A stretch of 38,625 nt of DNA from Calothrix sp. MO_192.B10 (lineage in GTDB: Bacteria; Cyanobacteriota; Cyanobacteriia; Cyanobacteriales; Nostocaceae), in assembly GCA_030065055.1 (NCBI GenBank), contig JASJDS010000026.1:1-38625 (forward strand), written 5' to 3'. Position 1 is the first letter of the stretch. Every line of letters starts with the position of its first letter. Shown one piece after another: positions 8,393-17,531 of the stretch. The translations under genes were made by a program, and so were the position numbers. Below the pieces are notes generated by a model that saw only the letters and a program-made list of their open reading frames with translations, did not search any database and was not told the DNA's origin.

Positions 8393-9316
8393 TTAGATTT
8401 GGGAAATGATTCTCGCGCCTTGGTTATCTATAGATAACAATCGCACAGAGGCTGTAATTCCCTGTTGTTGCCAAGCTGTTGCCATTGCTGCTACCACATC
8501 TGTAGAATGGGCTTGATCTGTTAAAGCTAATAAGGTGGGGCCAGCACCACTAATTACCATGCCATAGGCTCCTGCATTCACCGCAGCAGAGTTGACGGCA
8601 TCGTAGCCAGTAATTAATTGTTGGCGATAGGGTTGGTGTAACTTATCTTGTAAAGCGGATGTTAACCAATCACCCCTACCAGTTGCCAATCCCCGCAATA
8701 ATAGTCCCAGGTGTGCAGTATTGAAAATCGCGTCTGCACGACTGACTTGGGTGGGTAAAACTCGCCGCGCTTCTTCCGTAGACAATTCAAAGTTGGGGAT
8801 GGCAACCACAGGTAAAATATTCTCATGCCAAGGAATATCACAAATTTCCCAACCAGCTTTACTAGTAGCTGCAAGACGACATCCACCAATTAGGGCTGGT
8901 ACTACATTATCAGGATGTCCTTCCATTGCGATCGCTAATTCCATTAACTGGGACTGACTTAATGGTTCCCCAGCTAATTGATTAGCACCCACCAAACCAC
9001 CAACAATGGCTGTCGCTGAACTACCCAAACCCCTAGCCAGGGGAACCCCAAGCTTGATTTCCATATTTACTGGTGGTGGTGTTTGGTCTATATATTGATA
9101 TAGTTTGACAAAAGCTTGATATACCAGATTACTACTATCGGTTTTCACCCCTGCCGCTTCTGCACCCGTAACAGTAATATTAAATTCTCCGCCATTGAGG
9201 CGAGTGAACTTGAATTCATTACTCAGGGTGAGAGCAGCACCAATACAATCAAAACCAGGTCCCAGATTAGCAGTTGTGGCGGGGACAGAAAGATTTACAC
9301 AAGAAACAACAGACAT
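8393..9316 (-). CDS. thrB: Homoserine kinase
   Basis: 307 residues from the ATG at 9316; a TTG seven codons upstream is the only longer option and is less likely. ThrB phosphorylates L-homoserine with ATP, the step before threonine synthase. It is a GHMP kinase: the N-terminal signature is VPATTANLGPGFDCIG, the ATP-binding loop is PLARGLGSSATAIVGG (about 84-99), and the third motif is GAYGMVISGAGPTLLAL (about 251-267). The length is normal and nothing appears missing. The product is cytosolic. It is probably transcribed alone or with ndhD downstream. Confidence 0.95.
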   Translation of the reverse strand: MSVVSCVNLSVPATTANLGPGFDCIGAALTLSNEFKFTRLNGGEFNITVTGAEAAGVKTDSSNLVYQAFVKLYQYIDQTPPPVNMEIKLGVPLARGLGSSATAIVGGLVGANQLAGEPLSQSQLMELAIAMEGHPDNVVPALIGGCRLAATSKAGWEICDIPWHENILPVVAIPNFELSTEEARRVLPTQVSRADAIFNTAHLGLLLRGLATGRGDWLTSALQDKLHQPYRQQLITGYDAVNSAAVNAGAYGMVISGAGPTLLALTDQAHSTDVVAAMATAWQQQGITASVRLLSIDNQGARIISQI

Positions 9317-9386
9317 CTGCAAATATTCATTAATCAATCAATTAGCATCTCACGTAACTGATTGATTTGCTCAAAATTTATCTTAT

Positions 9387-9437
9387 CAGGACTTACCCAG
9401 GCGCACCGAGAAGTATATGACAGTTGCGTAAGTCCTG
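9387..9437. repeat. Short inverted repeat with CAGGACTTAC ends
   Basis: CAGGACTTAC at 9387-9396 pairs with GTAAGTCCTG at 9428-9437. The same end sequence bounds the 300-bp element at 13121-13420, so this looks like a minimal or decayed relative. It lies between the divergent thrB and methyltransferase genes. Confidence 0.6.
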
Positions 9438-9497
9438 TTTGTATTGATGAAAATATCCTTGTATCTTAATTGTGGGGGAATTTAGTCGTAGATAAAG

Positions 9498-10100
9498 ATG
9501 TTACCAAAAATTTCAGCGGAAGAATTTTACGATAAATTTGCTGATAACTATGATTTGGTGCTGAAGGATTCCAATTATAATGCACAGTATATAAATGAAG
9601 CGGCTAAAATATTCCATCGATATAATCACCATCAAGGCAATGTTTTAGATATTGCTTGTGGAACAGGAGCTTTGAGTGAATTGTTGCAGGGTGATTTTGA
9701 ATATACAGGGATTGATATTTCAGTTAAGATGCTCGATTATGCAGCTCAAAGGGGTTATAAAACCATCCACAAGCCCATTGAAACGGCTCTAGCTGAAATT
9801 GAGAACCAGTCCTATGATTTTATTTTTTGTTTGAGTTCGTTACTGTGTGTTGAAGACGCTGCAACAGTAATCAAACATATGGTTCGGATTGCTCGCAAAA
9901 CTATTTTAATTAGCCTCGATAAGATAACAGAAGAATATATTAAAAACGCTGTTGTTCCAGTTTACGATCACTCAAAAATTTCTATAGAAGATGCGATCGA
10001 AGATTATTTTATTGTAGGTTGGACTTCTCCAACTCTAGGAATTTCAATCCAAACTCGCATGATTTACATTGAGCAAAAAAGCTCATACCAATTTAAATAA
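9498..10100 (+). CDS. Class I SAM-dependent methyltransferase
   Basis: 200 residues. Motif I is VLDIACGTGALSELL (about 50-64), followed by the acidic motif II in YTGIDISVKMLDYA (about 71-84) and a post-I segment SYDFIFCLSSLLCVED (about 109-124). The fold is the standard Rossmann-like class I methyltransferase with a short C-terminal region, and the opening EFYDKFADNYD is frequent in this superfamily. The substrate is unknown; small-molecule, quinone and lipid targets all remain possible. It is monocistronic by layout, divergent from thrB, and followed by ycf35 on the opposite strand. Confidence 0.8.
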   Translation: MLPKISAEEFYDKFADNYDLVLKDSNYNAQYINEAAKIFHRYNHHQGNVLDIACGTGALSELLQGDFEYTGIDISVKMLDYAAQRGYKTIHKPIETALAEIENQSYDFIFCLSSLLCVEDAATVIKHMVRIARKTILISLDKITEEYIKNAVVPVYDHSKISIEDAIEDYFIVGWTSPTLGISIQTRMIYIEQKSSYQFK

Positions 10101-10416
10101 TGTTTGCAATACATACATTCTTCGTAAGGGCACGGCATAAACAATCTTTTGGTATATAAAATTATCTTACTGATGTTCCCTACCCATCTATTAATCTGTC
10201 CCATTCTTTTGTAAAAATGGTATCAAATCACAAATCTTGGTCTAATAACTAACCACTGGCAAATAATAAACCCAGTTGGGTTTTGCAACTGGGTCTATAA
10301 ATTGCTATATCAATAATTAAAAGAGGGACTAGAAACATCCAGCCCCGAGAAAAAAGCGGGCTAACCACTATTGAATCGGTCAACCCGTGCTGCTTTGGGA
10401 ACGCGCAACAGAAATA
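10101..10416. other. Gap between convergent genes with hairpin terminator
   Basis: This holds a fragment of the GGGCACGGCAT repeat (10124-10139), the hairpin listed separately at 10271-10293 and a weaker AGCCC/GGGCT stem near 10340-10361. No gene is visible. Confidence 0.45.
10271..10293 (-). terminator. Hairpin terminator for ycf35
   Basis: CCCAGTTG-GGTTTTG-CAACTGGG forms an 8-bp stem. Read on the minus strand it is followed by TTTATTATTT, as in an intrinsic terminator, and lies about 125 bp beyond the ycf35 stop. The opposite direction has no T run. Confidence 0.55.
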
Positions 10417-10767
10417 TTATTGCAGTACCAACTTAACGTTAGCGTTTTGCAAACCGCGTTGCTTCACTTCACTCAGAGTCTTGTTAACGGCGTACTTCTG
10501 ATTGATGGAGTTGATCAACTCGGTTTGGTTGTGCTTCTTAGCAACACCCCATAGATCCGCAATTAGGTCAAAGGAACCATCGCTGTTGCGAGACCAACCT
10601 AAGTCATATTCGCCCTCTAAAACAGCAACGATGTCGGCACGAACGCGTTGACCATTATAACCACGGACATCAGCCTCGGTCTTTACGGAAATACCAAGGT
10701 CACGTAAAGAAGAAGTGAGGATTTCAGCGTCAGTGATTTTGGTACGCAGAGTGCTAAAATGAGACAT
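10417..10767 (-). CDS. ycf35: Ycf35 (DUF1257) protein
   Basis: 116 residues, the DUF1257/Ycf35 family shared by cyanobacteria and red-lineage plastids. The start MSHFSTLRTKITDAEIL and the central stretches DVRGYNGQ and YDLGWSRNSDG are typical, and the length is normal. The molecular role is not established. A purine-rich GAGGAAACC lies just before the ATG as a ribosome-binding site. It follows ycf46 by 141 bp on the same strand, an arrangement seen in other cyanobacteria, so a joint transcript is likely. A hairpin downstream (10271-10293) probably ends it. Confidence 0.9.
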   Translation of the reverse strand: MSHFSTLRTKITDAEILTSSLRDLGISVKTEADVRGYNGQRVRADIVAVLEGEYDLGWSRNSDGSFDLIADLWGVAKKHNQTELINSINQKYAVNKTLSEVKQRGLQNANVKLVLQ

Positions 10768-10908
10768 TTGGGTTTCCTCCAGAGAAGAAGATTGAGAAAA
10801 AGGACAACGTTTTTTTTGGATAACACCACGCTAATTAAACGCGGTATTTTTTGAGAACTGCTAGCTGGTATGGCTAGCCTTTCCCCCTGTGGTAGCAGAG
10901 GAAAGCTT

Positions 10909-12420
10909 TTAGAACTCCATGCGCTGATATTCAGCAACGGAGGCTGCGGCGGGTCTTGCCCGCTGTCTTGCCCAGTCTCTTAAGGCTGTTACCTGTTCTT
11001 GCATCGTTCGAGACAGTGGCAATGTAGCTTTAATCGCAGCAATAATATCTAGTTGGGTGAACTCTCGATCTTGGGCAAAAGCTTCGTACATTGCCGCAAC
11101 AATCGCTTGTTCAATTTCTGCCCCCGAAAAGCCGTCGGACATTTTCGACAATTGCTCTAAGTCAAACCGGGAGATATCTTTCCGACGCTGACTTAAATGA
11201 ATGTTGAAAATCTGTTGGCGTTCTTCAGGAGTAGGCAGATCCACAAAGAAAATCTCATCAAAGCGACCCTTCCTTAAAAATTCCCCTGGCAAACGTTCCA
11301 CTCGGTTGGCAGTTGCCATGACAAATACCGGGGATTTTTTCTCTTGCATCCAGGTTAGGAAAGAGCCAAATATTCGACTGGAAGTACCGCCATCAGAATC
11401 GCCGGAACCAGCACTACCAGCAAAAGACTTATCTAACTCGTCTATAAAGAGTATGGCTGGAGATATGGACTCGGCTGTTTTCAAGGCATTACGTAAATTA
11501 GCTTCACTACGTCCTACCATAGAGCCGTCATATACTCGCCCCATATCTAACCGCAATATTGGTAAACCCCACAACCGGGAAGTTGTTTTTGCGATCAGAG
11601 ATTTACCACACCCAGGGACTCCTAAAATTAACATACCTTTCGGTTGAGGCAACCCATACTCCCTAGCCCTTTCTGTGAAAGCATTGGAGCGTTGCTTTAA
11701 CCATTTTTTTAATTCTTCTAAACCACCAACAGCATCAATAGTTGCATCTTCTTCGATGTACTCTAATATGCCATTGCGCCGGATTAACTGCTTTTTCTCA
11801 GATAAAACTATGTCTACCTCATTTTCCGTCAATCTTCCGGAAGTTACCTGTGCCTTACGGTAGACTTTCTCCGCTTCATCTTTAGTTAAACCTAAAGCAG
11901 CTCGCAGAAGTTTTTCCCGCCCATCTGTTGGTAGTCTACGCCCACGGTAGCTATCAAGGTGATGATTTAAGACTTTATTTAACTCTCCCATATCTGGTAA
12001 AGGAAAATCTAGAACCACTACTTCCTTTTCCAACTCTATGGGAACTTGCTGCATCGGCGACATTAATACAATACTCTTTTGCGTGTTTTTAAAGCCAGCG
12101 ATCGCATCACGCAAAGACCTAGTGGTCGCAGGAGCATCTATAAATGGATGTAAATCTTTAAGAATAAATATACCTGGTTCTCTTTGCCGGATAATCCACT
12201 CAATTGCCGCTTCTGGAGAAACCGTATTGTGTTGGGTGACATTCCGGGGTTGACCGTATTCTACGATACCGTGGGTCACCGTCCAAACATAGACTCTTCT
12301 TTGTGGTTTGGATGTTTGGGCAATGGTGGAAATTGCCTGCTCAGCCCGCTCTTCCTCGGAGGTCACAAGATAGATTAGAGGATATTGAGCTTGAATGAGA
12401 ATGTTGAGCTCTTCTTTCAT
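10909..12420 (-). CDS. ycf46: Ycf46-type AAA+ ATPase
   Basis: 503 residues. The N-terminal ~200 residues form the family-specific domain, and a single AAA+ module follows. Walker A is GVPGCGKSLIAK (about 267-278), Walker B is AILFIDELDKSF (about 323-334), sensor 1 is VFVMATANRV, and the arginine-finger region is LRKGRFDEIFF. A glycine/serine insert GSAGSGDSDGG follows Walker B. Ycf46 is conserved in cyanobacteria and some plastids and has been linked to growth under inorganic-carbon limitation; the substrate is unknown. It is a complete, soluble protein. It is followed by ycf35, and the ATG at 12420 is preceded by a small RHH gene on the same strand. Confidence 0.9.
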   Translation of the reverse strand: MKEELNILIQAQYPLIYLVTSEEERAEQAISTIAQTSKPQRRVYVWTVTHGIVEYGQPRNVTQHNTVSPEAAIEWIIRQREPGIFILKDLHPFIDAPATTRSLRDAIAGFKNTQKSIVLMSPMQQVPIELEKEVVVLDFPLPDMGELNKVLNHHLDSYRGRRLPTDGREKLLRAALGLTKDEAEKVYRKAQVTSGRLTENEVDIVLSEKKQLIRRNGILEYIEEDATIDAVGGLEELKKWLKQRSNAFTERAREYGLPQPKGMLILGVPGCGKSLIAKTTSRLWGLPILRLDMGRVYDGSMVGRSEANLRNALKTAESISPAILFIDELDKSFAGSAGSGDSDGGTSSRIFGSFLTWMQEKKSPVFVMATANRVERLPGEFLRKGRFDEIFFVDLPTPEERQQIFNIHLSQRRKDISRFDLEQLSKMSDGFSGAEIEQAIVAAMYEAFAQDREFTQLDIIAAIKATLPLSRTMQEQVTALRDWARQRARPAAASVAEYQRMEF

Positions 12421-12518
12421 ACATCAACCTACTTGAGACCTACTAAAGACATTACAGACATCGTTATCAGTTAGTTAAAATTTATAGAACTTATGAATAT
12501 GTAATTCACAATTTCTAC

Positions 12519-12872
12519 TTAGCAAGGAACCAACTCTTCGGAGTTGTGAGGAATTTTTTCGCTCTCCTGCTTTTCTTCGATAGAATCAATCGAAATAGAT
12601 TCTTGAGTAACTACACCTGGTTGATTGCCTAATGCAACCAATTCGCGATCGCGGATGAGTAAAGAACTATCACAAGTTGGACAGGAATATACTCTGTGAG
12701 TTCCGCCATAGCTGGCTTGAGCTTCATCTACTAATTCCGAATTCGCTAAATAAAAACCAAGAGCGCGTTCTGCTAATTCTGACATTGGTTCAGAATCCAC
12801 TGCTGAACGGACCTTTAGCCTTTTGTGCAGTTCTGGTGATAAATACAAAGTGACCTTTTGCTTAGTTTGCAT
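12519..12872 (-). CDS. Ribbon-helix-helix protein with CxxC pair
   Basis: 117 residues. Residues 5-45 (KVTLYLSPELHKRLKVRS, then a helix ending in LGFYL) match a ribbon-helix-helix DNA-binding fold such as CopG/Arc: one beta strand and two helices. A CPTC at about 64-67 may be a zinc knuckle half-site. The acidic tail (about 85-117) is rich in Glu and Ser and ends in Cys. It is encoded 98 bp upstream of ycf46 on the same strand, so it could be a local regulator or part of the same transcript. No toxin partner is next to it. The function is inferred from fold only. Confidence 0.65.
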   Translation of the reverse strand: MQTKQKVTLYLSPELHKRLKVRSAVDSEPMSELAERALGFYLANSELVDEAQASYGGTHRVYSCPTCDSSLLIRDRELVALGNQPGVVTQESISIDSIEEKQESEKIPHNSEELVPC

Positions 12873-13116
12873 ATAACTCTTTGTTGGTCTTACCCGGGTA
12901 TGTATCTTACGTTATCGATTCCTACCTTAGTTGTCAAGACGGCAAAACGTTTTGACGGCTTTTTTGTTACATTTATTTACTTTTTATCTCTACATACAGG
13001 AAAATACTTGATTTGTCATCCGTAATTACCCTGATTGGGCATAATTAGAGGAGGGAAGGAGTGATGGAGGGAAGGAGAGAAGGAGAGAAGGAGGGAAGGA
13101 GGGAAGGAGTGATGAA
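12873..13116. repeat. Promoter region and purine-rich tandem repeat
   Basis: 12873-13040 is the AT-rich region upstream of the RHH gene, with no gene visible. 13050-13110 is a purine tract built of GGAGGGAA/GGAGTGAT octamers, the same family as the tracts near sqdX, lpxA and lpxB. Confidence 0.6.
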
Positions 13117-13424
13117 TTAAACAGGACTTACGCATTAACAACGATTTTACGTCATTACGTAAAGCCTACGGCATAGCTAAGCGCAAAGCGCACGCTCCGC
13201 GTACCGCAAGGTCGTCCGTGGGACTTACGCTTACCGCGTAGCGTGTCCGTCAGGACAAACGATAGCGAAGTATAAGCTCTATCGAGCACGCTCCGCGAAC
13301 GCCAAGAACTCTGGGATTGCTTCCCTACACGGAGCCTGTTGCGAGCGTACGCTGAAAGCGTTCTCGCAGAGTAGCGCGGCAATCCGGTCGCAATGACAAA
13401 TAATGCTTGCGTAAGTCCTGTTAA
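13117..13424. mobile_element. 300-bp MITE-like element (ACAGGACTTACGCA ends)
   Basis: Ends are ACAGGACTTACGCA at 13121-13134 and TGCGTAAGTCCTGT at 13408-13421, perfectly inverted. TTAA lies on both sides (13117-13120 and 13421-13424), consistent with a short target duplication. The inside is a patchwork of small palindromic modules, including GGGATTGCTTCCCTAC, which is also found in elements at about 29970 and 32540. A 75-codon frame inside has no protein-like features. Confidence 0.7.
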
Positions 13425-13790
13425 AGACTGTCAACCATCAACCATCACCTCATCACCTCCCACACTCCCCCTTCCCCCTCAGGTTAAGTAAGCACTTAGA
13501 CAGAATTAATTACACATATTATTTTCTGTTCCCTGTTAAGAGTTCCCTGTCTCCATGAATGAATTTAATTTTGTCCAACTACATTATTAGGAAAAAGGTG
13601 TAAACTCGATATCTTCTACATTTGATTAAATGTTGTCAGGGTTTGCAGTCATATTACTAACTTTAGTATCAATTTTTGTACTGAGTAGTATTGAGGAAAT
13701 ATGAAAGCATTAAAAGACTTGTAACTTAGTGTGAATAAGTATTTTTATCTGCATATACAAATATTTTTCAAATAAATTAGTAAAGTAACT
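13425..13790. other. Gene-free AT-rich stretch upstream of the lipoprotein
   Basis: Apart from a C-rich CATCACCTCATCACC tract near 13442-13485, I see nothing structured here. It must contain the lipoprotein promoter, but no clear boxes stand out. Confidence 0.35.
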
Positions 13791-14297
13791 ATGACTACCA
13801 GTACAAAAAATATTGTTCGAGGCATAAATTGGAGTATTTATGGACTAATGCTGTCATTAGTTTTGTGGGGATGTGATGCGCCAAGTTTCCAAGGGGATAA
13901 CAAGTCTTGGAAAATATACAAAAATTCCCGTTATGGCTTTGAATTTCCCTATCCTAGTCACTGGCAGGAAGTGAAGCCAGATAATGATGATGGGATTGTG
14001 TTTATATCGCCACAAAAAAGCTCTGTACAGATTCGCGGCTGGGCGGGGTATCAACTGTTCAATAATAGGAATACAACCAGAAATACCAAAAAATCTATTA
14101 ATCCCAACTTTCAAAACATTCAAGGAATTTCTGGGGTGATGACAGTGGAAATAGGGGAAACAGAAAGTAAAATTGTCATCAGGTTTAACCAGGGAGAAGT
14201 GAAATACTACTGGCAGGGAAAAGCACCTAGCCAAGAATTTGACGATTACTACCGATTTTTTTACTATATTGCCGAAAATTATCGCCTGCCTCAGTGA
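13791..14297 (+). CDS. Putative lipoprotein
   Basis: 168 residues. An N-terminal hydrophobic segment (about 12-27) ends in LVLWGC, so Cys28 could be the lipidated residue; Trp at position -2 is unusual for a lipobox. The mature part opens with WKIYKNSRYGFEFPYPSHW, reminiscent of PsbP-fold proteins, whose first strands read 'YGFxFxYPxxW'. No further motif is recognisable, and the family beyond that resemblance is uncertain. The ATG at 13791 gives the complete signal peptide. sqdB lies 169 bp downstream on the same strand, but a shared function is not implied. Confidence 0.65.
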   Translation: MTTSTKNIVRGINWSIYGLMLSLVLWGCDAPSFQGDNKSWKIYKNSRYGFEFPYPSHWQEVKPDNDDGIVFISPQKSSVQIRGWAGYQLFNNRNTTRNTKKSINPNFQNIQGISGVMTVEIGETESKIVIRFNQGEVKYYWQGKAPSQEFDDYYRFFYYIAENYRLPQ

Positions 14298-14406
14298 AGA
14301 TAGAAGATGCCAGCAAACGGTGGTAGTAATAGGATTTTCCCTATATTGTTCCCTCGTTGATTCTGGGAATTACCAGCTTTTACTTTTTATACTCCCCAAT
14401 CTTTAA

Positions 14407-15621
<1,215 letters not shown>

Positions 15622-15954
15622 TATCAAGACTGAAGCTGAGAAGGGAGTGATGGAGTGAGGGAGTGATGGAGTGATGGAGTGATGGAGTGAGGGAGTGAGG
15701 TAGTGAGGGAGTGAGGGAGTGAGGGAATGTGACGCTGCGCGTCTACAGTGGTGAGAATACCTAACAGTAAATCTGAAAGTTATATCTCTAATTGTCATTC
15801 CCTCCAGGGCGCAAGCCTTGCGCCCCTACTCCTTCACTCCTTCCCTCTTTCACTCCTTCCCTCCTTCCCTCCTTCACTCCCCCACTCCTTCCCTCTTTTC
15901 TTCTTTCCCTCCAGAGTGGGATACTTTTTCAGAGTCACTCCGCTAACGCATTTT
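15622..15954. repeat. Purine tract, hairpin and pyrimidine tract between sqdB and sqdX
   Basis: 15640-15728 is a purine-rich array of GGAGTGAT/GGGAGTGA octamers. 15807-15825 is the hairpin GGGCGCAA-GCC-TTGCGCCC. 15828-15912 is a pyrimidine array of TCACTCCT/TCCCTCCT octamers, the reverse complement type of the first. In RNA the two arrays could pair across the gap. The open frame continuing upstream of sqdX through this region is not coding. Confidence 0.75.
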
Positions 15955-17088
15955 ATGAAAATTGCCCTATTTACCGAAACCTTTTTGCCCAAAGTTGATG
16001 GCATTGTTACACGCCTGCGACATACTGTTGAACATTTACAACGTCAAGGCGATCGCGTATTGGTAATTTGCCCTGATGGTGGTATGACTGAATACAAGGG
16101 AGTCAGTATTTATGGAGTGTCTGGTTTCCCGTTACCATTGTATCCAGAACTAAAGATGGCATTGCCACGACCTTCTATAGGTCAAGCGTTGGAAGATTTC
16201 CAGCCAGATATAATTCATGTGGTGAATCCAGCAGTTTTAGGGCTAGCTGGCATTTTTCATGGTAAATTACATAACATTCCCCTAGTTGCTTCCTACCATA
16301 CCCATTTACCCCAATATCTCCAGCACTATGGTTTAGGAATGCTGGAAGGATTTTTATGGGAGTTACTCAAAGCAGCGCACAATCAAGCTGCTTTAAATTT
16401 GTGTACCTCCACAGCAATGGTGGAAGAACTGAGCAGCCACGGTATAGAACGGGTAGATTTATGGCAACGGGGGGTAGACACAGAAACATTCCATCCCCAG
16501 CAGGCCAGTGACAAAATGCGATCGCATTTGTCCCAAAATCATCCAGAAAGCCCCTTATTACTCTACGTAGGTCGTCTTTCTGCGGAAAAAGAAATAGAAC
16601 GGATTAAGCCGATTTTAGAGGCAATTCCCGATGCCAGATTAGCGTTAGTGGGTGATGGTCCCCATCGTCAAGCCCTAGAAGAACACTTTGCTGGCACTAA
16701 TACCTATTTTGTGGGCTATTTGGTGGGTGATGAACTAGCGGCAGCCTTTGCCAGTGCTGATGCCTTTATTTTCCCCTCCCGTACCGAGACATTGGGATTG
16801 GTGTTGTTAGAAGCAATGGCGGCTGGTTGTCCGGTAGTGGCAGCTCGTTCTGGAGGAATTCCCGATATTGTCACCGATGGGGTGAATGGGTATCTTTTTG
16901 AACCGAGTTCTGGAGATGAAGGAGCGATCGCAGCCACTCTTCGTCTTTTAGAGCAGAAACAAGAACGAGAAACAATTCGTCAGAATGCCCGCCAGGAAGC
17001 AGAAAAATGGGGGTGGGCAGCTGCCACACGGCAATTGCAAAACTACTATCATCAAGTTGTGCATACTGAGTTGCCCAAGGTAGCATAA
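15955..17088 (+). CDS. sqdX: Sulfoquinovosyltransferase (SqdX)
   Basis: 377 residues from the ATG at 15955. The frame is open further upstream but only through low-complexity repeats, and MKIALFTETFLPKVDGIV is the natural start. This GT4 glycosyltransferase moves sulfoquinovose from UDP-sulfoquinovose to diacylglycerol, giving SQDG in thylakoid membranes. The two Rossmann halves are clear: HVVNPAVLGLAG and SYHTHLPQYLQHYG in the first, LLYVGRLSAEKEIERI and the ExxxE-type FPSRTETLGLVLLEAMAAG in the second. The adjacent sqdB supports the assignment over other GT4 enzymes. No strong ribosome-binding site precedes the ATG. Confidence 0.93.
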   Translation: MKIALFTETFLPKVDGIVTRLRHTVEHLQRQGDRVLVICPDGGMTEYKGVSIYGVSGFPLPLYPELKMALPRPSIGQALEDFQPDIIHVVNPAVLGLAGIFHGKLHNIPLVASYHTHLPQYLQHYGLGMLEGFLWELLKAAHNQAALNLCTSTAMVEELSSHGIERVDLWQRGVDTETFHPQQASDKMRSHLSQNHPESPLLLYVGRLSAEKEIERIKPILEAIPDARLALVGDGPHRQALEEHFAGTNTYFVGYLVGDELAAAFASADAFIFPSRTETLGLVLLEAMAAGCPVVAARSGGIPDIVTDGVNGYLFEPSSGDEGAIAATLRLLEQKQERETIRQNARQEAEKWGWAAATRQLQNYYHQVVHTELPKVA

Positions 17089-17397
17089 TTGGAGGGAAGG
17101 AGGGAAGGAGGGAAGGAGGGAAGGAGTGAAGGAGGGAAGGAAAATTGAGGAGGGTTTACAATCTTTCGGTTATGTATTTCCAAAACTGTAGACGCTGTGC
17201 GTCTACACTCCATCACTCTCTCACTCCATCACTCTCCCACTCCCCCACTTCATGACCGAAAAATAAACTGGATACAAGCCCTCCGCAGTCGCTCATGGGG
17301 AAAACCACGCCATTTGCACTCAAGCGTGGGAGACCACGCCAGTTCCTCCATTTGGGGAGACCCCAAGACCGGACTGGCTCCACAAGACCGCTGCGGG
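17089..17397. repeat. Repeat-filled gap after sqdX
   Basis: 17091-17141 is a GGAGGGAA purine array. 17203-17252 is a pyrimidine array (CACTCCAT, CACTCTCC). 17285-17397 is a mosaic containing CATGGGGAAAACCACGCC and CTCCCCAAGACCG modules related to the end of the window. No gene is visible. Confidence 0.7.
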
Positions 17398-17531
17398 CTC
17401 CCCAAGACCGCGCTGCTCTCCGGATTTATCCGTGGAGAGTCAAAAATGTTTTCCTTGTTCTCATTAGCCCTTCGATTCATCGATGGGGTAACTGATAACT
17501 GATAACTGATAACTGATAACTGATAACTGAA
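17398..17531. repeat. Repeat block abutting the cyclase start codon
   Basis: This block matches, in inverted orientation, 38115-38262: CTCCCCAAGACC, the imperfect hairpin GCTCTCCGGAT...ATCCGTGGAGAG, ATTCATCGATGGGG, then AACTGATAACTGATAACTG heptamers. The similarity runs through AACTGAAATGAC, so it includes the cyclase ATG. Five or more ACTGATA heptamers end three bases before that ATG. No ribosome-binding site is visible within them. Confidence 0.8.

Noticed and set aside
9337-9337. Upstream TTG start of thrB
   Set aside because: The ATG at 9316 gives the usual MSVVS opening; the TTG extension adds seven residues without a ribosome-binding site.
10801-10870. Hairpins between ycf46 and ycf35 as a terminator
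   Set aside because: The ACCGCG/CGTGGT stem needs a G-U pair and has no T run on the minus strand; the GCTAGC pair is short.
13155-13382. 75-codon frame inside the 300-bp element
   Set aside because: It is made of palindromic repeat modules, is basic and low in sense, and has no start signal.
15748-15954. N-terminal extension of sqdX (69 codons)
   Set aside because: It is encoded by pyrimidine octamers (LLPSFPPSLPHSF-like) and precedes the normal GT4 start at 15955.
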